From the NCBI RefSeq assembly GCF_029846175.1, contig NZ_JARWAC010000001.1, positions 310,001 to 374,000 of the forward strand: a stretch of 64,000 bases of DNA, given 5' to 3'. Of the stretch, positions 24,806-33,365 are shown piece by piece. The notes under the pieces are model-generated. The model was not told the origin of the DNA and made no database searches. It was given only the letters and a program-made list of their open reading frames with translations. Source of the stretch: Sphaerisporangium sp. TRM90804 (GTDB taxonomy: Bacteria; Actinomycetota; Actinomycetes; Streptosporangiales; Streptosporangiaceae). How positions within the stretch are numbered: position 1 is the first letter of the stretch; the number at the start of each line of letters is the position of its first letter. A program made the position numbers and the translations under genes.

Positions 24806-25963
24806 TCACCAGCCGAGCTTCATGGCTCCCGAGAGCAGGGCGCGGGCGATGACCATGCGCTGGACGTCGTTGGTGCCCTCGCCGATGGCCATCAGGGGAG
24901 CGTCGCGGTAGAGGCGCTCCACGACGAACTCCTGGGAGTAGCCGTAGCCGCCGTGGACGCGCATGGACTCCATCGTCGCCCGCAGCGCCACCTCGGAGGC
25001 GAAGTACTTGGCCATCGCGGCCTCGGCGTTCACCGCGCCGGCCTGGGAGCGGGTGGCGGCCCAGTAGGTGAGCAGGCGGGCCGCCTGGATGTCGGTGGCC
25101 ATGTCGGCCAGTTTGAGCTGGATCGCCTGGAAGTCGGCGATCGGCCGTCCGAAGGCCTGGCGGTCGCGGGAGTAGTTCAGCGCGGACTCGTAGGCGCACT
25201 GGGACACCCCGACCGCGCGGGCCGCGATGTTGACGCGCCCGAGTTCGAGCGCCGACAGCACCTGCTGCATGCCGCGCCCCTCGGTGCCGCCCAGCAGCGC
25301 CGAGGCGGGCACCCGGACGGCGTCGAAGACTACCTCGCAGGTCTCGGGGCCCTTGTAGCCGAGCTTGGGCAGGTCGCGGCTGACGGTGAAGCCCGCCGCC
25401 GCGTCCACCAGCAGCACCGACATCCCCTTGTGCGGCGGCTCGGCGGCCGAGGTCTTCACCAGCACCGGCAGCGGGTCGGCGTGCCGGGCGTTGGTGATCC
25501 ACGTCTTGGTGCCGTGGATCACGTACTCGTCGCCGTCCCGGACGGCCCGGGTCTGGATGCCCTGCAGGTCGGTGCCGGCGCCGGGCTCGGTGAGCGCGAT
25601 GCCGGTGCGGCGGGCGCCGGTGGCCAGGGCGGGCAGGTACGTCTCCCGCTGCTCCTCGGTGCCGTAGCGGGCGATCATCCAGGCGGACAGGGTGTGGGAG
25701 CCGAGGATGCCGGCCACGCCCATCCACCCCCGGGCGATCTCCTCGAAGACCAGGGCGAAGGACACGCGGTCGAGGTCGAGGCCGCCGTACCGCTCGGGGA
25801 TGGTGATGCCGAACAGGCCGAGCCGCCGGAAGCCCTCGACGATCTCCTCGGGGTAGCGCCCCTCGCGCTCCCAGTCGGACGCGACGGGGACGATCTCCCG
25901 GTCGACGAACTCGCGCAGCGTCTGACGGAACAGGAGCTGGTCCTCGTTCAGCTCGAAATCCAT
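24806..25963 (-). CDS. Acyl-CoA dehydrogenase
   Basis: This 385-residue FAD enzyme has the full ACAD plan: N-terminal helices (MDFELNEDQLLFRQTLREFV), the TGIALTEPGAGTDLQG strand, the KTWITNARHADPLPVLV region, and a C-terminal helical domain with RVHGGYGYSQEFVVERLYRD and APLMAIGEGTNDVQRM. The catalytic Glu is in IGEGT. It lies 11 bases downstream of a MaoC hydratase, so the pair probably performs successive dehydrogenation and hydration on one acyl-CoA. This layout is seen for methylsuccinyl-/mesaconyl-CoA steps, but no other ethylmalonyl-pathway gene is nearby. Confidence 0.9.
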   Translation of the reverse strand: MDFELNEDQLLFRQTLREFVDREIVPVASDWEREGRYPEEIVEGFRRLGLFGITIPERYGGLDLDRVSFALVFEEIARGWMGVAGILGSHTLSAWMIARYGTEEQRETYLPALATGARRTGIALTEPGAGTDLQGIQTRAVRDGDEYVIHGTKTWITNARHADPLPVLVKTSAAEPPHKGMSVLLVDAAAGFTVSRDLPKLGYKGPETCEVVFDAVRVPASALLGGTEGRGMQQVLSALELGRVNIAARAVGVSQCAYESALNYSRDRQAFGRPIADFQAIQLKLADMATDIQAARLLTYWAATRSQAGAVNAEAAMAKYFASEVALRATMESMRVHGGYGYSQEFVVERLYRDAPLMAIGEGTNDVQRMVIARALLSGAMKLGW

Positions 25964-25974
25964 GGGCGTCCGAT

Positions 25975-26487
25975 CTAGAGGGGGCCGGACCTGGCCTCGG
26001 GGAAGTGGTGCTTGTCGTGCGGGGCGTCCCGCTTGTAGACCATGACGGACCTGCGCCACGACATGACCTCGTCGCCGTCCTGGTTGAGCCCGCGCGTGCG
26101 GCAGGTGACGATGCCGGCGTAGGGCCGCGACCCGGACTCGCGGGCCGCCAGCACGATCGACTCCGCGTACAGGGTGTCGCCCACGAACACCGGGTGGGTG
26201 AGCTTGATCTCGTCCCATCCCAGGTTCATCAGCGCGTTCTGGCTGATGTCGATCACCGACAGGCCGAGGACGATCGCCACCGTCAGGCCGGAGTTGACGA
26301 TGATCCTGCCGACCGGGGCGCCGGCGGCGTAGTGGGCGTTGAAGTGGTTCTGGTTGGTGTTCATCGTCAGCAGCGTGAACCAGGTGTTGTCGGCCTCGCC
26401 GATCGTGCGGCCGAGCGGGTGCCGGTAGACGTCCCCGACGGTGAAGTCCTCGTAGTAGCGCCCGATGCGGGCCTCGTACACGGTCAC
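25975..26487 (-). CDS. MaoC family hot-dog hydratase/dehydratase
   Basis: This 170-residue single-hot-dog protein opens RIGRYYEDFTVGDVYRHPLG and has NTWFTLLTMNTNQNHFNAHYA with the hydratase-type Asn/His-rich helix. It continues with VNSGLTVAIVLGLSV and HPVFVGDTLYAES. It should hydrate an enoyl-CoA; resemblance to mesaconyl-CoA or 2-methylfumaryl-type hydratases is noted from the NQNHFNAHYA segment, without certainty. The start is GTG 26487 behind AGGGGGTGG; the upstream open frame to 26628 lacks domain sequence. It is co-directional with and just upstream of the acyl-CoA dehydrogenase. Confidence 0.85.
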   Translation of the reverse strand: MTVYEARIGRYYEDFTVGDVYRHPLGRTIGEADNTWFTLLTMNTNQNHFNAHYAAGAPVGRIIVNSGLTVAIVLGLSVIDISQNALMNLGWDEIKLTHPVFVGDTLYAESIVLAARESGSRPYAGIVTCRTRGLNQDGDEVMSWRRSVMVYKRDAPHDKHHFPEARSGPL

Positions 26488-26657
26488 GTCCCACCCCCTT
26501 CCCTCATTGAACACGATCAAGGGCGGGCGGGCCCTCGGGGTGGGCGGGGACGTGCCCGGCAGAAGGCGCAAAGCATGTGCTAAGACGTGACTAGCAGAAG
26601 AGCGGGCCAGGGGCAGGGCCCGCGGCACTCCCCAGGGACCGAAGGACGATCTTGACG

Positions 26658-27842
26658 ATGAGCATCGGCGGCGACGCCGCTCCCCTCTCCGCGTACGGCC
26701 TCGACGAGCTGCGGGAGCGGCGCAGCGCCAAGTGGCGCCACTACCCGCCGGACGTGCTGCCGCTGTGGGTCGCGGAGATGGACACGCCGCTCGCCGAGCC
26801 GATCTCCCGCGCGCTGGGCGAGGCGATCGCGCGCGGGGACACCGGGTATCCGACCCCGGCGGGCCTGCCCGAGGCGTTCGCCGGGTTCGCCGCCCGCCGG
26901 TACGGCTGGCAGGCCGACCCGGCGAGCATGCGGCTGGTGCCCGACGTGATGGCCGGGGTCGTGGAGGTGCTGCACCAGGTCACCCGCCCCGGGGACCGGG
27001 TCGTGATCAACACCCCGGCGTACCCGCCGTACTTCTACTGGCTGCCGCGCATCGGCCGCGAGGTCGTCCAGAGCCCGCTGGCCCTGACCGCCGACGGCTT
27101 CCGGCTCGACCTCGACGCGCTGGAGCGCGACTTCGCCGCCGGGGCCGGGGCGTTCCTGCTGTGCAACCCGCACAACCCCACGGGCCTGGTGTTCTCCGAG
27201 GAGGAGCTGCTGGCCGTCGCCGCGCTGGCCGACCGGTACGGGGTCCGGGTGGTGTCGGACGAGATCCACGCGCCGCTGGTCTTCCCGGGCGCCCGCCACG
27301 TGCCGTTCGCCGCCCTGGACGCCGAGTCGGCGGCCCGGTCGGTGCTGCTGGTGTCGGCGTCCAAGGCGTGGAACCTGGCCGGGCTGAAGGCCGCGCTCGC
27401 GGTGCCGGGCCCGGCCGCCGGGGCCGACGTCGCCGCCATCGACGGCGAGGTCAGCGAGGGTGCCGGCCTGCTCGGAGTGATCGCCTCGGAGGCCGCGTTC
27501 GCCGGCGGGGAGCCGTGGCTCGAAGAGCTGATGACCGGGCTCACCGCCAACCGCGACCTGCTGGGCGACCTGCTCGCCGAGCACCTGCCCGCCACCGGTT
27601 ACCAGCCGCCGCAGGCGACCTACCTGGCCTGGCTGGACTTCCGCGCCCTCGGCATCGGCGACGACCCCGCCGAGTGGTTCCTGCGCCGCGGCGGCGTCGC
27701 CCTGTACTCGGGCCTGAAGTTCGGCCCCCCCGGCACCGGCTTCGCCCGCTTCAACTTCGCCACCGCCCCCGAACGGGTGACCGAGGCGATCGAACGCATG
27801 GCCGCCTCCTGCGACCGCGACGGCGGCCCCGCGCTCCCCTGA
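26658..27842 (+). CDS. MalY/PatB family PLP-dependent cystathionine beta-lyase/aminotransferase
   Basis: This 394-residue fold-type I PLP enzyme starts with LRERRSAKWRHYPPDVLPLWVAEMD, characteristic of MalY/PatB proteins. It has LLCNPHNPTGLVFSEEEL (PLP phosphate contact), VVSDEIHAPLVFPG (Asp for the pyridine N), SASKAWNLAGLKAAL (PLP Schiff-base Lys) and FARFNFATAPERV (Arg for the substrate carboxylate). The likely reaction is C-S lysis of cystathionine or transamination. The ATG at 26658 follows GAAGGACG; an in-frame TTG lies 6 bases upstream. It is convergent with the lipid kinase, with only 3 bases between stops. Confidence 0.9.
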   Translation: MSIGGDAAPLSAYGLDELRERRSAKWRHYPPDVLPLWVAEMDTPLAEPISRALGEAIARGDTGYPTPAGLPEAFAGFAARRYGWQADPASMRLVPDVMAGVVEVLHQVTRPGDRVVINTPAYPPYFYWLPRIGREVVQSPLALTADGFRLDLDALERDFAAGAGAFLLCNPHNPTGLVFSEEELLAVAALADRYGVRVVSDEIHAPLVFPGARHVPFAALDAESAARSVLLVSASKAWNLAGLKAALAVPGPAAGADVAAIDGEVSEGAGLLGVIASEAAFAGGEPWLEELMTGLTANRDLLGDLLAEHLPATGYQPPQATYLAWLDFRALGIGDDPAEWFLRRGGVALYSGLKFGPPGTGFARFNFATAPERVTEAIERMAASCDRDGGPALP

Positions 27843-27845
27843 CGG

Positions 27846-28784
27846 TCAGGTGTCTATGAAGGCGGGGGGGACCATCACTCGCAGGCCGTTGGGGATGGTG
27901 CGGATTCTCAAGGGGGTGCTGAGGCGGACTTCGCCGTCCACGTCGGCCGACAGGGTGGGTTCGGTTTCCAGGAGCATCTCGCCGCCGGTGACGAAGGGGC
28001 CGCCGGCCAGGCTGCGCCAGCGGCCGCTGGTGGCGCGGATCAGGGTCTCGGCCACCAGGCGCAGGCGCTTGCCGGAGCCGAGCTGGTAGGCGACCAGGCG
28101 GCGGTTGTCGATGCTGATGTCGCGGGCGATCTGCCAGCCGCCGTGGTAGCGGCCGTTGGCGATGTTGAGCTGGTGGGTCAGCAGCTCGTGGCGGCGGCCG
28201 TCGACGGTGATGAAGGCGCGGAACGGCTTGTGCTTGGGCAGGACGGTGAGCGCGGTCAGGGGGTAGGCCGCGCGGCCGAGGGCGCGCTTGAGCCACGGCT
28301 TGACGGTGCCGGCCACCTGGACCGAGACGCCGAAGCTGGCGAGGTTGGCGAAGGGGCGGTCGTCGGCCATGCCGAGGTCGATGTCGGCGACCTTGCCCTG
28401 GCTGAACACCTTGACCGCCAGGGCCAGGTCGAGCGGCAGGCCGAGGCTCCTGGCGAAGTTGTTGGTGGTGCCCAGGGGCAGCACGCCGAGGGCGACGTCG
28501 CGGTGGGCGACGTGCTTGACGGCCTCGCTGAGGCTGCCGTCGCCGCCGCCGACGACCAGGAGGTCGGGCTGAAGGTCGAGCGCCTCGTCGATCACCTGGG
28601 GCAGCTTGGAGGGGTCGGTCACCGCGTACGTGCGCAGCGGCCGGAAGCCGTCGGCCTGGAGGAGCCGCAGCGCCTCGAAGTAGCGGTGGCGTCCCCGGCG
28701 GGACCTGGTGTTGACCACCAGCACCGCCCTGCGAAGGTCGCGGATCGCCTTCGTGTGCTCCGCCTTGCTCCGCAACTCGCTCAC
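27846..28784 (-). CDS. Diacylglycerol kinase family lipid kinase
   Basis: This 312-residue lipid kinase (YegS/DgkB/BmrU-like) has VLVVNTRSRRGRHRY at the N-terminus, the nucleotide-binding GGGDGSLSEAVKHVA, and GVLPLGTTNNFARSLGLPLD. The C-terminal beta-sandwich is marked by GGEMLLETEPTLSADVDGEV, with the DGE motif. It phosphorylates diacylglycerol, sphingoid or related lipids at the membrane. The GTG at 28784 gives MSELRSKAEHTKAIRDLRRA. The frame and length agree with the family. It stands alone on this strand, 124 bases downstream of the M6 protease. Confidence 0.9.
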   Translation of the reverse strand: MSELRSKAEHTKAIRDLRRAVLVVNTRSRRGRHRYFEALRLLQADGFRPLRTYAVTDPSKLPQVIDEALDLQPDLLVVGGGDGSLSEAVKHVAHRDVALGVLPLGTTNNFARSLGLPLDLALAVKVFSQGKVADIDLGMADDRPFANLASFGVSVQVAGTVKPWLKRALGRAAYPLTALTVLPKHKPFRAFITVDGRRHELLTHQLNIANGRYHGGWQIARDISIDNRRLVAYQLGSGKRLRLVAETLIRATSGRWRSLAGGPFVTGGEMLLETEPTLSADVDGEVRLSTPLRIRTIPNGLRVMVPPAFIDT

Positions 28785-28841
28785 CGATCACCCATCCCCG
28801 TCAAAGGTCTAGGGGACATGGTATGAGGTAGCGGAAAGCGT

Positions 28842-28876
28842 GCGGGACGGGTACGGCGGTGCCGTACCCGTCCCGC
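28842..28876 (-). terminator. Perfect hairpin downstream of M6 protease
   Basis: GCGGGACGGGTACGGC (28842-28857) and GCCGTACCCGTCCCGC (28861-28876) form a perfect 16-bp stem with a 3-base loop as drawn. It lies 33 bases past the minus-strand stop of the protease gene and before the lipid-kinase start. Confidence 0.8.
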
Positions 28877-28908
28877 GGGTCCTTCGGGTCACCCGGGTGA
28901 CCCGGAGA

Positions 28909-31680
28909 TCACTTCTTGGGCGGGGTCACGTGGACGATCACGCCGAGGTTGCCGGGAAGCGGCGTCACCAGCTTGATCTTCGTGCCCAGTTGCTTGCCCT
29001 CGTCGCCGGGGTTGCCGGTGCCGAGGGTGAAGCCGTTGACCGTCTCGCCGTACAGGTCGGTGGCGGGGCTGCCGTCGGGGTTGACGACCCGCACCGAGTA
29101 CTGCTGGTTGCCCTTGGACGGCACGACCACCGAGGCGTCGCGGAGCCGGTAGTAGAGGCCGTCCTCACGGCTCTCCAGGCCCGGGTACCACGTCTTGGCG
29201 TCCGTGAAGTCCTTCACCGGGTTCTGCGGGGAGAACTGCGTGCAGTACTGGGTGAACGGCGCGCCCTCCAGGCACTCCTTGAAGGCGTACGTCTTGCCGA
29301 AGCCGAAGGCCGCGTTGGACGACTGCGGGCGGGACGGGATGTTCTTCGTGACGCTGGGGTCCACCGCGGCCGCCTCGCCGGTGCGGCGCAGCGGGTCGAA
29401 GTGGGAGTCCACCAGCAGGAGCTGGCCCTTGGAGCCGGCCGAGGGCAGCGACCAGATGTTCGTGGCCGGGTTGTTGTAGCCGAGCGAGGTGTCGCGCAGC
29501 CAGAGGAGCAGGCCGGGGGCGTTGTAGGACAGCTTCTCGACCTTCCAGGCCCCGTCGCGGAGCCAGGTGGTGTCGTAGGTGTACTTCAGGCCCTTGTCGT
29601 AGCCGTCGAAGTTGCGCCACTCGGCCAGGTAGTACTGCGCGCTCTTGAGGGAGCCGCTGTGCCGGACCCAGCCCGCACCCGAGGTGTCGGTCCAGGTGCC
29701 GCGCGCCGCGGTCCAGCCGGCGTCGCCGGACTCGACGTCGTCGCTCCAGACCGTGGTGGCGCCGCTGGTGACCGAGAAGTCGTCGGCGAACCAGCCGCGC
29801 TCGTTGGCGGCGGCGTCGGTGGCGTACCGCAGCCGCAGCTTGACCGAGGCGCCCGCGAACGGCGCCAGGTCGACGTAGTAGTGCTGCCAGCCGCCGGAGT
29901 CGCCGGTCAGGCCGTACTTCTTGTTGCCGTAGTCCTGCATGCGGTTGTTGGGGTCGGCGTAGTCGTCGTCGGTGGAGACGAGCGTGCCGTCCTCGCCGTA
30001 GACCTTCTGCTCGGACCAGGTGGCGCCGCCGTCGGTCGAGACCTCGACGAAGCCGTAGTCCCAGTCGGCCTCGATCGTGTAGTCGTTCCAGAAGCGGAAC
30101 TTGGTGTCGGCGCCGGCCGGGACCGCGATGTCGCGGGTGAGCTTGACGTCGGCCCAGTCCTGGTCGTTGCTGGACCACCACACGTTCGCGCCGCTGTGCG
30201 GCGTGGTGAGCGTGACGTCCTTGTCGGGCAGGTTGATCCGCAGGCCGTCCTCGGTGAGCTTCGGCGTGCGGGAGGTCTGTCCGATGGTCACGAGCTTGGC
30301 CGCGTCACCGGGGTTGAGGACCTTCGGGTTCGCCCAGCCGAGCACCCACTTGTCCCAGATGCCCATGTGGGTGGGCAGCGACTGGAAGATCGGGCCGGAG
30401 TGGGAGCCGGTCGACATCAGGTCCCAGAACTCCACGTCGCTGTCGCCGGCGCCCGTGGCGTCGTACAGGTCGGGCAGGCCCAGGTCGTGGCCGTACTCGT
30501 GCGCGAAGACGCCGACGCCGGAGTCCTCGGGCTGCACGATGTAGTTGGAGATCTTCACGGTGTTGCCGGGAACGGTGTACCCGCCGGCCACCGCGCTGGA
30601 GTGGGCCCAGATCGCGTACGGGCCCTCGGCGCCGCCGCCTCCGGACTTGTCCTCACCCGCGTGCACGAGCACCAGGTGGTCCACCACGCCGTCGGGCTCC
30701 AGGACGTTGCCGTCACCGTCGGCGTCGCCGGTGTCCTCAAGGTCGTAGTCGGCCCAGGGGAAGGACGGGTCCTGCGCGGCCAGCACGTTGACGGCGTCGA
30801 TGGCGAGCTGCCCGGGGCCGCGGGGGTTGTCGGGGTGACCCGACATGTCCTGCGGGGCCGCGCCACACCTGCCGGCGCCGTACCACGCCTCGGAGTGCGG
30901 CATCTTCAGCCAGCCGATGGCCGCGCCGTCGACGGTGTAGGCGCCCTTGGACATCTCCTCGTACATGTTCTTCATGGTCGAGCCGGAGATGTCGATGCCG
31001 GGCTTGCCGTCGCGCGGGTCCTTCAGGTCCTTGCGGACGCGGGTGGTGATGCCCTCCTTGGAGTAGAGCATCTTGTTGAAGTGGGCGGTGTTGAAGTCCG
31101 GCACCCACATCGAGTTGTTGTCCTTGCCGCCGCCCGCCGCGGTGGCCGGATCGGGGATGTTGTTGTGCAGCGGGCCGTTCAGCAGCGTGCCGGGCGGCTC
31201 GGTGACACAGACCGAGGTGTCCTCGGTGCTCACCGGACGGTTGAATCCGGAGAAGTCGTCGTTGGCGTTCTCGTTGAACTCCAGCAGCAGGGTGAGCAGC
31301 TTCGCCTGCTGGGTGGTCTTCGACTTCTTGTAGATGAAGTCGAAGGGGTTCTTGCCCGTGCGGGCCGCCATACGCTCACGCTTGGTGAGCTCGCGCGCGG
31401 CGACCGGATAGCCGAGGCCGAACTTGTGGTCGAACTCCTCGGCGGTGGGGGCCTTGGGACCACGCTTGGCCGCACCGGTGTCCACCTTCTCCTCAGCCTT
31501 GGAGGAGGTGTCGCTCTGCGCCCTGGGGGGAGCGTAGTTGATGTAGTAGTCGCTCGCCTTCGGCGTGTACCTGGCCACCGTGGTGTCCCCGGGCGCCGCT
31601 GCGCCCGTGACCGCGAGGCCCGCCGCCGCCAGTCCCAGGACCGGAAGCACCGCGACGAGACGCCTGACTCTGCGTGACAA
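28909..31680 (-). CDS. Secreted immune-inhibitor-A-like M6 metalloprotease
   Basis: This 923-residue exported zinc protease has a signal peptide (RRLVAVLPVLGLAAAGLAVT), a propeptide to about residue 100, and the M6 catalytic domain with VFAHEYGHDLGLPDLYD (HExxH near residue 392). The helix following carries LMSTGSHSG. MAM/carbohydrate-like beta domains follow, with paired FRFWNDYTIEADWDYGFVEV and WFADDFSVTSGATTVW motifs. It resembles Bacillus immune inhibitor A and Streptomyces relatives. The start is TTG 31680, with GGGAGGAAC at good spacing; the longer GTG start at 31698 would include that ribosome site. It probably degrades proteins in soil. Confidence 0.9.
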   Translation of the reverse strand: MSRRVRRLVAVLPVLGLAAAGLAVTGAAAPGDTTVARYTPKASDYYINYAPPRAQSDTSSKAEEKVDTGAAKRGPKAPTAEEFDHKFGLGYPVAARELTKRERMAARTGKNPFDFIYKKSKTTQQAKLLTLLLEFNENANDDFSGFNRPVSTEDTSVCVTEPPGTLLNGPLHNNIPDPATAAGGGKDNNSMWVPDFNTAHFNKMLYSKEGITTRVRKDLKDPRDGKPGIDISGSTMKNMYEEMSKGAYTVDGAAIGWLKMPHSEAWYGAGRCGAAPQDMSGHPDNPRGPGQLAIDAVNVLAAQDPSFPWADYDLEDTGDADGDGNVLEPDGVVDHLVLVHAGEDKSGGGGAEGPYAIWAHSSAVAGGYTVPGNTVKISNYIVQPEDSGVGVFAHEYGHDLGLPDLYDATGAGDSDVEFWDLMSTGSHSGPIFQSLPTHMGIWDKWVLGWANPKVLNPGDAAKLVTIGQTSRTPKLTEDGLRINLPDKDVTLTTPHSGANVWWSSNDQDWADVKLTRDIAVPAGADTKFRFWNDYTIEADWDYGFVEVSTDGGATWSEQKVYGEDGTLVSTDDDYADPNNRMQDYGNKKYGLTGDSGGWQHYYVDLAPFAGASVKLRLRYATDAAANERGWFADDFSVTSGATTVWSDDVESGDAGWTAARGTWTDTSGAGWVRHSGSLKSAQYYLAEWRNFDGYDKGLKYTYDTTWLRDGAWKVEKLSYNAPGLLLWLRDTSLGYNNPATNIWSLPSAGSKGQLLLVDSHFDPLRRTGEAAAVDPSVTKNIPSRPQSSNAAFGFGKTYAFKECLEGAPFTQYCTQFSPQNPVKDFTDAKTWYPGLESREDGLYYRLRDASVVVPSKGNQQYSVRVVNPDGSPATDLYGETVNGFTLGTGNPGDEGKQLGTKIKLVTPLPGNLGVIVHVTPPKK

Positions 31681-31887
31681 CAGGGGTTCCTCCCTCACCC
31701 GGGTTCTCCGGGCGACGTCCAGGGGACGTCCGTAATGGAACGCCCCACAATCGGCAAACCGGACGTTAGAGGAAAAAGTAAAGAGTAGGTAAAGGCTACT
31801 CAGAGTGTTGCTGAATCGTCATCGAGTCGAGTCGGGTCATCAATCGACAACTCGGCATTTCGGGCGGAAGAACGTACAGTCGCAGGC

Positions 31888-33246
31888 GTGACCCGTCTCG
31901 CCGACCTCGTCGAACAGCTGCCCGACGGACGCGTTCTCACCGATCCGGACGTCGCCGCCTCCTACTCGCGCGACCAGACGTTCCTCGTCCCGGGCAAGCC
32001 CCTGGGCGTCGTCGCCGCCGAGACCCGCGACGACGTCGTGACCACCATGCGGTGGGCCACCGAGCACCGGGTGCCGGTGGTGCCCCGGGGAGCCGGCACC
32101 GGCCTGGCGGGCGGGGCCACCGCCGTCGACGGCTGCGTCATGCTGTCGCTGGCGCGCATGACCGCCGTCCGCGAGCTGTCGCCCGCCGACGAGATCGCCG
32201 TCGTCGAGCCCGGCGTGATCACGGCCGACCTCGACCGCGCCGCCCGCGAGCACGGGCTGATGTACGCCCCCGACCCGTCCTCGTACGAGATCTCCACCAT
32301 CGGCGGCAACCTCGCCACCAACGCCGGCGGGCTGCGGTGCGTCAAGTACGGCGTGACCCGCGACTCGACGCTCGGCCTGGAGGTCGTGCTCGCCGACGGC
32401 CGGGTGCTGAGGACCGGGCGCCGCACCATGAAGGGCGTGACCGGCTACGACCTCACCGGCCTGTTCGTCGGGTCGGAGGGCACGCTGGGCGTCATCACCT
32501 CGGCGACCCTTCGGCTGCGCCGGGCTCCGGCGGTGCCGCCGGCCACCGTCGCCGCGGAGTTCCCGTCCCTGCGGGCGGCCGGGGACGCCGTCGCGGCGAT
32601 CATCGCCTCCGGGTGCCAGCCGTCGCTGCTGGAGCTGATGGACCGCAACACGCTCAAGGCGATCGACGACTGGAAGAACATCGGGCTGGAGCCCGGGGTG
32701 CAGGCCATGCTCATCGGGCAGGCCGAGGGGAGCCTGCCCGGCAACGCCGAGGCCATGGCGCGGCTGTGCGAGCAGAACGGGGCGAGCTTCGTCGCGGTGT
32801 CCACCAGCCCCGAGGAGACCGAGGAGCTGATCGGCATCCGGCGGCTGGCGTACAACGCCAAGGAGCGGCTGGGCGCGTGCCTGGTCGAGGACGTCTGCGT
32901 GCCCCGCTCGGCGCTGCCCGACATGATCAGCGCGGTGGAGGCGGCGGCCGTCCGGCACGACACCCTGATCTGCACGGTGGCGCACGCGGGGGACGGCAAC
33001 CTGCACCCGGTGTTCGTCTTCGACCGCGGCCTGCCCGAGCCGCCGCCGAACGTCTGGGCGGCGGCCGACGAGGTGTTCCGCGCGGCGCTCGCCCTGGGCG
33101 GCACGCTGACCGGCGAGCACGGCGTCGGCGTGCTCAAGCGCCGCTGGCTCGACCTGGAGTCCGGCCCCCTGGTGGACGAGGTCCAGCGCGGCATCAAGCA
33201 GGTCTTCGACCCGCTGGGCATCCTCAACCCCGGCAAGGCGATCTGA
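31888..33246 (+). CDS. FAD-linked oxidase, GlcD-type (glycolate/D-lactate dehydrogenase)
   Basis: This 452-residue flavoprotein has an N-terminal FAD-binding PCMH domain with [20 protein letters not shown] and [19 protein letters not shown]. The [19 protein letters not shown] segment precedes the C-terminal oxidase domain, which has [14 protein letters not shown] (His ligand region) and [15 protein letters not shown]. It matches the GlcD/Dld family that oxidises glycolate, D-lactate or 2-hydroxy acids and passes electrons to quinone or a GlcE/F partner. No partner is adjacent, so it probably acts alone. The GTG at 31888 is shortly downstream of TACAGT, suggesting a short leader. Confidence 0.9.
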   Translation: MTRLADLVEQLPDGRVLTDPDVAASYSRDQTFLVPGKPLGVVAAETRDDVVTTMRWATEHRVPVVPRGAGTGLAGGATAVDGCVMLSLARMTAVRELSPADEIAVVEPGVITADLDRAAREHGLMYAPDPSSYEISTIGGNLATNAGGLRCVKYGVTRDSTLGLEVVLADGRVLRTGRRTMKGVTGYDLTGLFVGSEGTLGVITSATLRLRRAPAVPPATVAAEFPSLRAAGDAVAAIIASGCQPSLLELMDRNTLKAIDDWKNIGLEPGVQAMLIGQAEGSLPGNAEAMARLCEQNGASFVAVSTSPEETEELIGIRRLAYNAKERLGACLVEDVCVPRSALPDMISAVEAAAVRHDTLICTVAHAGDGNLHPVFVFDRGLPEPPPNVWAAADEVFRAALALGGTLTGEHGVGVLKRRWLDLESGPLVDEVQRGIKQVFDPLGILNPGKAI

Positions 33247-33365
33247 CCCCCCGCACGGGTGGCCGGGTGACTCGTGTGGCCTGCGGCATCGGGTATCCCA
33301 CTGATAGCGTTCATGCACACAAGTCGTGCTATGTCAGGTAATCGCGGGCTCATCGGAGGGTCGCA

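Noticed and set aside
28840-31677. A 945-codon open frame antisense to the M6 protease
   Set aside because: Codon composition and Arg/Val/Gly-rich sequence are typical of GC-rich shadow frames, while the minus strand encodes a clear HExxH protease with signal peptide.
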